NCBI RefSeq assembly: GCF_022095675.1
Contig: NZ_JAHYSG010000019.1
Location: 1-64,000 of the forward strand
Reading direction: 5' to 3'
DNA: 64,000 nucleotides
From: Dactylosporangium sp. AC04546
GTDB lineage: Bacteria > Actinomycetota > Actinomycetes > Mycobacteriales > Micromonosporaceae
The notes beneath the pieces were generated by a model, which saw only the letters and a program-made list of their open reading frames with translations, was not told where the DNA came from and ran no database searches. Positions 59,283 through 64,000 of the stretch are shown here, piece after piece (positions within the stretch are counted from its first letter, which is position 1; every line of letters starts with the position of its first letter). A program made the translations under genes and the position numbers.

Positions 59283-60160
59283 TACGGCAGCTTGGAAACA
59301 ACTACGGCGCTGACCGGCAGCGGCCACTCGGTTTGTGTATTGCCCAGCCAGAGCTGGATGCCAGTGCCGTCCAGCTCAAGACCCAGCTCCCGGTCAACGA
59401 TCGGATGCCCGTGGGCCAGCAACGTCTGCCGCACCACGTCGTACGGCACTGTTAGGCCGGGCATGAGGTTGACGCCGGCATAGCTCACCTCGTCGGCCTT
59501 CACGACGAGGATGCGATTGACCCGCTCGCGATCGTCGTACTGCACGACGAGACCGTCGTCCCAGAAGAGGTCCTCGACCGGTTCCCTCGATCCGGGCGGG
59601 GCGATGTGCGTCATCGCTTCGTGGAGGCGCCGGCGAACGTCGGCTCGGGCTTCGCCGAGTGCGACGAGGCCGATGCCGTGGCCGGGCCGGACAACATGCG
59701 ACAGCGTCGGCGGGTGGGTCGCACCGCCCGGGATCGTGACGATCTCACCTACGGTGTGCCCCGGCGCGAACAGCGTCACGGCCTCCACGACGTCCCGCTC
59801 GCTGGAGGGGACATAGAGGGCGACGGTGCCGTCGGCAAAGACCCAGCCGCTGTCGTCCTGTTCCGGCGCCACGCCCGCGCGCCGAAGGCCCTCCACGACT
59901 CGTTGGGCCGACCCGTCCAAGGTCACGCCGCGGAAGGTCACATAGCTTGGATCGGGCATTTCAATCAGGTACAGCCCCTCGCCCGGACCACACGTCAGCA
60001 TGAGGCCGAGTCGACGGTACTGATCGGTGAGATCCGCGGAGTGGCCCCGACGAAATGCCCTGTACGGCCCGAGCTCTGCATGGAGCTGCTCCCGAGGAGC
60101 GCCGAATCGGAGCGGGCCGACCCCGACACCCGGTACGACCTCCCAAGCCTCGTCCGCCAC
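59279..60160 (-). CDS. Hypothetical protein with internal duplication
   Basis: A 293-residue soluble protein. VVPGVGVGPLRFGAPREQLH (8-27) is repeated as VVRPGHGIGLVALGEARADV (about 156-175), each followed by a strand-rich region with FADGTVALYV or FWDDGLVVQY. It appears to be two copies of one domain. No enzyme motif recognised. Codon bias is a little weaker than that of the neighbours. Convergent with the HD gene; their stop codons share bases (TTAG). Confidence 0.6.
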   Translation of the reverse strand: MADEAWEVVPGVGVGPLRFGAPREQLHAELGPYRAFRRGHSADLTDQYRRLGLMLTCGPGEGLYLIEMPDPSYVTFRGVTLDGSAQRVVEGLRRAGVAPEQDDSGWVFADGTVALYVPSSERDVVEAVTLFAPGHTVGEIVTIPGGATHPPTLSHVVRPGHGIGLVALGEARADVRRRLHEAMTHIAPPGSREPVEDLFWDDGLVVQYDDRERVNRILVVKADEVSYAGVNLMPGLTVPYDVVRQTLLAHGHPIVDRELGLELDGTGIQLWLGNTQTEWPLPVSAVVVSKLPY

Positions 60161-60250
60161 AGGGACAGCCTATGGCCCCTGACCGGCGCTGCGATGGCTG
60201 CCCCGCGTGACGTGATCGTGCCGCCTACCTTTCGGCAGGCATAACAACCC

Positions 60251-60311
60251 TTGCGTTCATCGCATCGATACCGCTATACCTTTAAGTCACTTTACTGTTA
60301 AGTTTATTAAC
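60251..60311 (+). promoter_or_regulatory. AT-rich promoter and inverted repeats of the chitinase gene
   Basis: TTGCGT (60251-60256) and TATACC (60275-60280) are spaced by 18 bases. Downstream, AAGT-C-ACTT (60284-60292) and GTTAA-GTTTA-TTAAC (60297-60311) are inverted repeats in the most AT-rich tract seen in the window. They overlie the expected start region and are candidate repressor sites. Confidence 0.6.
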
Positions 60312-60328
60312 GGTTGGCGGAGGGTTCT

Positions 60329-62866
60329 ATGCGACGACGCGCCCTGCACCTCTTGTCCGCCGCGACGGCCGCCCTGGTGGCAGCCTCGGCGGCGTTCTTC
60401 GTGACGACCGCCAGCGCGGAGGTCGACCACGCGGCCTGCCGGCCCGACGGGCTCTACCAGACCCCCGGCGTCACGGTCCCGTACTGCAACGTCTACGACA
60501 CCAACGGCCGGGAGACGCTCGGCGCCGACCACGGCCGGCGGATCATCGGGTACTTCACCAGCTGGCGCACCGGCAAGAACGGCGCGCCGGCCTACCTCGC
60601 CAGCCAGATCCCGTGGGACAAGATCACCCACATCAACTACGCGTTCGCGCACGTGGACGGCGCGAACAAGATCTCGATCGGCACGCCGACCGCGGCCGAC
60701 AACGTGTCGACGAACATGACCTGGCCGGGCGTCGCCGGGGCCGAGATGGACCCCGCGTACTCCTACACCGGGCACTTCAACCTGCTCAACAAGTACAAGA
60801 AGCAGCACCCCAACGTGAAGACCCTGATCAGCGTCGGCGGCTGGGCCGAGACCGGCGGCTACTTCGGCGACGACGGCAACCGGGTCGACTCCGGCGGCTT
60901 CTACCGCATGACCACGACCGGAACCAACACGGTCAACACGGCCGGCATCAACACGTTCGCCGACTCCGTCGTGAGCTTCCTGCGCACGTACGGCTTCGAC
61001 GGCGTCGACATCGACTACGAGTACCCGACGTCGAACAACAAGGCCGGCAACCCGCTCGACTTCGCCCAGGCGGACGCCAAGCGGGCCGGGCTCAACGCCT
61101 CCTACCACGTGCTCATGAAGACGCTGCGGGAGAAGCTCGACGCCGCCTCCGCCGCCGACGGCAAGTACTACATGGTGACCGTGGCCGCGCCCGCCTCCGG
61201 CTGGCTGCTGCGCGGCATGGAGGCCTACCAGGCGCTGCAGTACCTCGACTACGTCAACATCATGTCGTACGACCTGCACGGCGCGTGGAACCACTTCGTC
61301 GGCCCGAACGCGGCGCTCTACGACAACGGCGACGACGCGGAGCTCGCGGCCGGCGGCGTGTACGGGGCGTACCAGAACATCGGCTACCTCAACACCGACT
61401 GGGCCTACCACTACTTCCGCGGCGCCATGCAGTCCGGCCGCATCAACATCGGCGTGCCGTACTACACCCGCGGCTTCCGCGGGGTCACCGGCGGTACCAA
61501 TGGACTGTGGGGCCGGGCGGCACTGCCGGACCAGACGAAGTGCCCGGCCGGCACAGGCGGGACCGTGGGCTCGACCACGCCGTGCGGCAACGGCGCGGTG
61601 GGCATCGACAACCTGTGGCACGACACGGAGCTCAACGCCGAGGTTCCGGCGGGGGCCAACCCGATGTGGCACGCCAAGAACCTGCAGGACGGGCGGCAGG
61701 GCAGCTACCTGGAGGCCTACGGCCTCACGCCGGCGACCGACCCCGAGGACCGCATCAGCGGCACCTACGCCCGCAACTACTCCAGCGCCCTGGTCGCGCC
61801 GTGGCTGTGGAACGCGCAGAAGCAGGTGTTCCTGTCCACCGAGGACGACCAGTCCATCGGCGTCAAGGCCGACTACGTGGTGAACAAGGGCATCGGCGGC
61901 GTGATGATCTGGGAGCTCGCCGGTGACTACGCCTGGAACGCCACCCGCGGCGAGTACTACATGGGTAACACGATGACGACCGTCCTCTACGACAAGTTCA
62001 AGACGGCCGGCCCGTACGGCGCGAAGAAGGCCAACATCACCCTCCCGACGGCGACACTCAACGTCGGCGTGCAGGTGAGCGGCTTCGCGCTCGGCGACAA
62101 CAACTACCCGATCAACCCGGAGCTGCGGCTCGTCAACAACACGGGCGCGCCGATCCCGGCCGGGGCGCAGCTGGAGTTCGACTACGCGACCACGACGCCC
62201 GGCACGCTCGGCCAGCAGTCCGGCTGGGCATTGACCGTCGTCTCCACCGGCCACACCGGCAGCAACGTCGGCGGCCTCAAGGGCGACTTCCACCGGGTCC
62301 GGCTGACGATCCCGTCGGCGATCGCGGCCGGCTCGTACGCCGAGGTCACGCTCAACTACCAGCTGCCGATCTCCGGCCCGTCGAACTTCACGCTCGCGTT
62401 CGGCGGCCAGACCTACGCGCTCGCGGCGGACTACGCCCGCGGGGGCACCGCGCCGACGGCCTCCCCGACCACGTCCACCAGCCCGTCGGGCGGGACCGGC
62501 ACCTGCACGGCGCCGGCCTGGTCGTCGACCGCGGTCTACACGGGCGGCAACCTGGTGTCGTACAACGGCCACACGTGGAAGGCCCAGTGGTGGACGCAGG
62601 GCGACACGCCCGGCACCAACGCGGTGTGGGTCGACCAGGGTGCCTGCTCGGGCACCTCGCCGTCGGCCTCGGCGTCTGCTTCTCCCAGCGGATCCAGTGG
62701 TACCGGATGCGCCGCCCTGCCGGTCTGGAACTCCACGACCGCCTACTCCGGCAACACGGTCGTGCAGTACAACAACCGCAAGTACCGCGCCAAGTGGTGG
62801 ACGCAGGGCGAGAACCCGTCGACGTCCGGCCAGTGGGGCGCCTGGGAGGACCAGGGCGCCTGCTAG
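60329..62866 (+). CDS. Secreted GH18 chitinase with two CBM5/12 domains
   Basis: An 845-residue exported chitinase. Signal peptide about 1-30 (LLSAATAALVAASAAFFVTT, cut after SA). GH18 barrel about 60-565 with catalytic DGVDIDYE at 224-231 (Glu231 the acid), SVGGW before it and YYTRGF later. A beta-sandwich domain covers about 575-705, then two chitin-binding CBM5/12 copies (CTAPAWSSTAVYTGGN and CAALPVWNSTTAYSGN, each ending WxDQGAC or WEDQGAC) on Thr/Ser linkers. Hydrolyses chitin outside the cell. ATG 60329 with GGAGG; a TTG five codons upstream is less likely. Confidence 0.94.
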   Translation: MRRRALHLLSAATAALVAASAAFFVTTASAEVDHAACRPDGLYQTPGVTVPYCNVYDTNGRETLGADHGRRIIGYFTSWRTGKNGAPAYLASQIPWDKITHINYAFAHVDGANKISIGTPTAADNVSTNMTWPGVAGAEMDPAYSYTGHFNLLNKYKKQHPNVKTLISVGGWAETGGYFGDDGNRVDSGGFYRMTTTGTNTVNTAGINTFADSVVSFLRTYGFDGVDIDYEYPTSNNKAGNPLDFAQADAKRAGLNASYHVLMKTLREKLDAASAADGKYYMVTVAAPASGWLLRGMEAYQALQYLDYVNIMSYDLHGAWNHFVGPNAALYDNGDDAELAAGGVYGAYQNIGYLNTDWAYHYFRGAMQSGRINIGVPYYTRGFRGVTGGTNGLWGRAALPDQTKCPAGTGGTVGSTTPCGNGAVGIDNLWHDTELNAEVPAGANPMWHAKNLQDGRQGSYLEAYGLTPATDPEDRISGTYARNYSSALVAPWLWNAQKQVFLSTEDDQSIGVKADYVVNKGIGGVMIWELAGDYAWNATRGEYYMGNTMTTVLYDKFKTAGPYGAKKANITLPTATLNVGVQVSGFALGDNNYPINPELRLVNNTGAPIPAGAQLEFDYATTTPGTLGQQSGWALTVVSTGHTGSNVGGLKGDFHRVRLTIPSAIAAGSYAEVTLNYQLPISGPSNFTLAFGGQTYALAADYARGGTAPTASPTTSTSPSGGTGTCTAPAWSSTAVYTGGNLVSYNGHTWKAQWWTQGDTPGTNAVWVDQGACSGTSPSASASASPSGSSGTGCAALPVWNSTTAYSGNTVVQYNNRKYRAKWWTQGENPSTSGQWGAWEDQGAC

Positions 62867-62876
62867 TCGAGTGACC

Positions 62877-62913
62877 CCTCAGGCGGTGCCGTGGGCACCG
62901 GCGCCGCCTGAGG
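62877..62913. terminator. Hairpin terminator after the chitinase gene
   Basis: CCTCAGGCGG (62877-62886) and CCGCCTGAGG (62904-62913) form a 10-bp stem, with an inner GGTGCC-GTG-GGCACC hairpin. It starts 10 bases after the chitinase stop and overlaps the last codons of the convergent STAS gene. Confidence 0.7.
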
Positions 62914-63226
62914 TTCCAACTGGTCGCAGGTCGTCAGCCAGGCCGCGGGCGCGCAGCTCGTCGCGGACCGCGGGGCTGGCGGCCTGCAGGGCCAGCCGGC
63001 AGCGCAGCTGGTCGGCGGCGCGGCGCACGGCCAGCAGCACCCCGAGGCCGCCGGCGCCGACCGCCGTTATCATGCTCAGGTCGAGCAGCAGGTCGCTGGG
63101 GAACGCCGCCAGCGCCGTGGCCAGCGCCTGGTGGAACGTGCCGGCGTTCTCCTGGTCCAGCTCGCCGCGCAGCAGCAGGATGATCTGCCCCGCGGCCCGC
63201 CGGTGCACCTCGAATGAGAGCCCCAT
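62879..63226 (-). CDS. STAS-domain protein (anti-sigma antagonist-like) without the serine site
   Basis: A 115-residue STAS protein (MGLSFEVHRRAAGQIILLLR; LDLSMITAVGAGGLGVLLAV). In SpoIIAA-type antagonists the helix-start motif reads D-S-S-G; here it is G-A-G-G, so the phosphorylatable serine is absent. It may be constitutively able to bind an anti-sigma factor, or serve another binding role. ATG 63226 chosen; the frame extends to 63280 and beyond. No partner kinase or sigma factor gene is adjacent. Confidence 0.75.
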   Translation of the reverse strand: MGLSFEVHRRAAGQIILLLRGELDQENAGTFHQALATALAAFPSDLLLDLSMITAVGAGGLGVLLAVRRAADQLRCRLALQAASPAVRDELRARGLADDLRPVGTSGGAGAHGTA

Positions 63227-63432
63227 GGCCCTGAGCTTCGCACGCCGCGGGGACCGCCAGGATAGGCGGATCGGTTTCATGTGGGAGCCGATCAGGTGCC
63301 GGCCGGATGCGCCGCGACCTGCGCGCTGCACTGCCCGACGCCCGAAAGTCCTGGACTCGGCGTCCTGCGCGCCGGATCAGGGCCTCCCTTATGGCGAAGA
63401 TTCTGATGATTGTCGATCACGCCCGACCGTGC

Positions 63433-63445
63433 GTACATTCTGTAC
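63433..63445. promoter_or_regulatory. Small palindrome before the last gene
   Basis: GTACA-TTC-TGTAC is a 13-bp inverted repeat 36 bases before the ATG at 63482. It may be an operator. No regulator gene lies in the window next to it. Confidence 0.4.
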
Positions 63446-63481
63446 ACGAGGTGCTACCGAACGTAACCCGGGAGGGTCGGG

Positions 63482-64000
63482 ATGAAGATCGACATTCGCA
63501 CGGATCTCGTCGGAGAGCAGCTCGAACAGGCCTGGACCCTGTACGACACCGCATTCCGCCACCTCAATGCACTCACCGTCCAGCGCCATCTCATGTACCG
63601 CACCGAGTTCGACGACGTCATGACCGACACCCGCGTCGAGAAGTGGCTGGCATACTCGGACGACGGCGTCCTGCTCGGCCTGGCGACGTACACGAACCAG
63701 CTCAGCGCCTGGCCCCTGATCTCCCCCGAGTACTTCGCCCGCCGCTGGCCGGCCCAATACGCGGACAACCGGATCTGGTACTGCGGCTTCGTCGCCGTTC
63801 CCGGCCACGAGCAGGGCGTCTTCGTGAAGCTGATCGAGGCGATGTACCGTCACGCCGAGGAGCGCGCAGGCGTCATCTCCCTCGACATCTGCCGCCACAA
63901 CATCGAGACGTACCGCCTGGACCGCGCGATCGCCGTGTGGCTGCGCCGCATCTCGGGTGGCCGGGTCCGCAGCGAGGCGGCCGACAGCCAGACCTTCATG
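63482..64000 (+). CDS. GNAT-like acyltransferase, truncated by the window end
   Basis: The first 173 codons of a protein starting MKIDIRTDLVGEQLEQAW. The pattern LAYSDDGVLLGLATYTNQL, then IWYCGFVAVPGHEQGVFVKL and LIEAMYRHAEERAG, suggests a GNAT or N-acyl-amino-acid synthase-like fold (CoA-binding strand and helix). The 3' end lies beyond the window. The upstream 255 bases hold a small palindrome but no other gene. Confidence 0.55.
   Translation, partial: MKIDIRTDLVGEQLEQAWTLYDTAFRHLNALTVQRHLMYRTEFDDVMTDTRVEKWLAYSDDGVLLGLATYTNQLSAWPLISPEYFARRWPAQYADNRIWYCGFVAVPGHEQGVFVKLIEAMYRHAEERAGVISLDICRHNIETYRLDRAIAVWLRRISGGRVRSEAADSQTFM

Overview
This is a very GC-rich window (strong G/C preference at third codon positions) from a soil-type actinomycete. 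Luciferase-like oxidoreductases of F420-using families, KstR2-type TetR repressors, a secreted GH18 chitinase and a GH64 beta-1,3-glucanase fit a filamentous actinobacterium. Micromonosporaceae would suit, but the sequence does not settle the genus. No rRNA, tRNA, CRISPR array or insertion sequence was seen, and no gene-free gap exceeds 300 bases.

Region 1 (about 0.1-38.8 kb, interrupted at 20-25.7 kb) is a large catabolic gene cluster in tightly packed operons joined by ATGA/GTGA overlaps. It encodes three AMP-forming acyl-CoA ligases, a half-length PaaK-like protein, two ADP-forming acyl-CoA synthetases with opposite domain order and four luciferase-like (LLM) oxidoreductases. It also encodes a flavin reductase fused to an IclR-type ligand domain, an HyuA/HyuB pair, a cyclase-family hydrolase, a phosphotriesterase-like lactonase, a PhyH dioxygenase, a MaoC hydratase, an SDR, an alpha/beta hydrolase and an SsuABC-type importer. 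Two pairs of thiolase-fold protein plus DUF35 resemble the Ltp2-DUF35 retro-aldolase of steroid side-chain degradation. Two KstR2-like repressors lie in the cluster, and nine intergenic sites match the KstR2 consensus AnCAAGnnCTTGnT with one mismatch each. I see no acyl-CoA dehydrogenase and no steroid ring-opening gene, so this looks like a KstR2-type regulon recruited for a different, unidentified substrate. Import, ring opening of a lactam or lactone, CoA activation, hydration and retro-aldol cleavage are the likely steps. A sub-operon at 16.2-20.1 kb (PhyH, lactonase, ligase) has its own TetR and operator.

Region 2 (20.0-25.7 kb) sits inside the cluster but is unrelated to it. It holds a GGDEF-EAL membrane protein, the GH64 glucanase with a LacI-type operator, and the remains of an EACC1-caspase conflict system. 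The caspase has lost its catalytic core, its 3' part is frameshifted, and its EACC1 partner is cut to 40 codons beginning directly after the cyclase stop codon.

Region 3 (38.9-52.7 kb) carries several small self-regulated units: a TIM-barrel protein opposite a TetR, a DrrAB-like exporter opposite a TetR across a 15-bp-arm operator, a membrane protein with a small winged-helix regulator, and a DHA2 exporter opposite a TetR with two operators. Between them lie small hypothetical, DinB, VOC, ASCH, PASTA and septum-formation-like genes and an esterase.

Region 4 (52.8-64.0 kb) has two giant FtsX-type permeases without a visible ATPase, an HD-domain protein, a duplicated-domain hypothetical protein, a secreted chitinase, a STAS protein without the phosphoserine site, and a GNAT-like gene cut by the window end.
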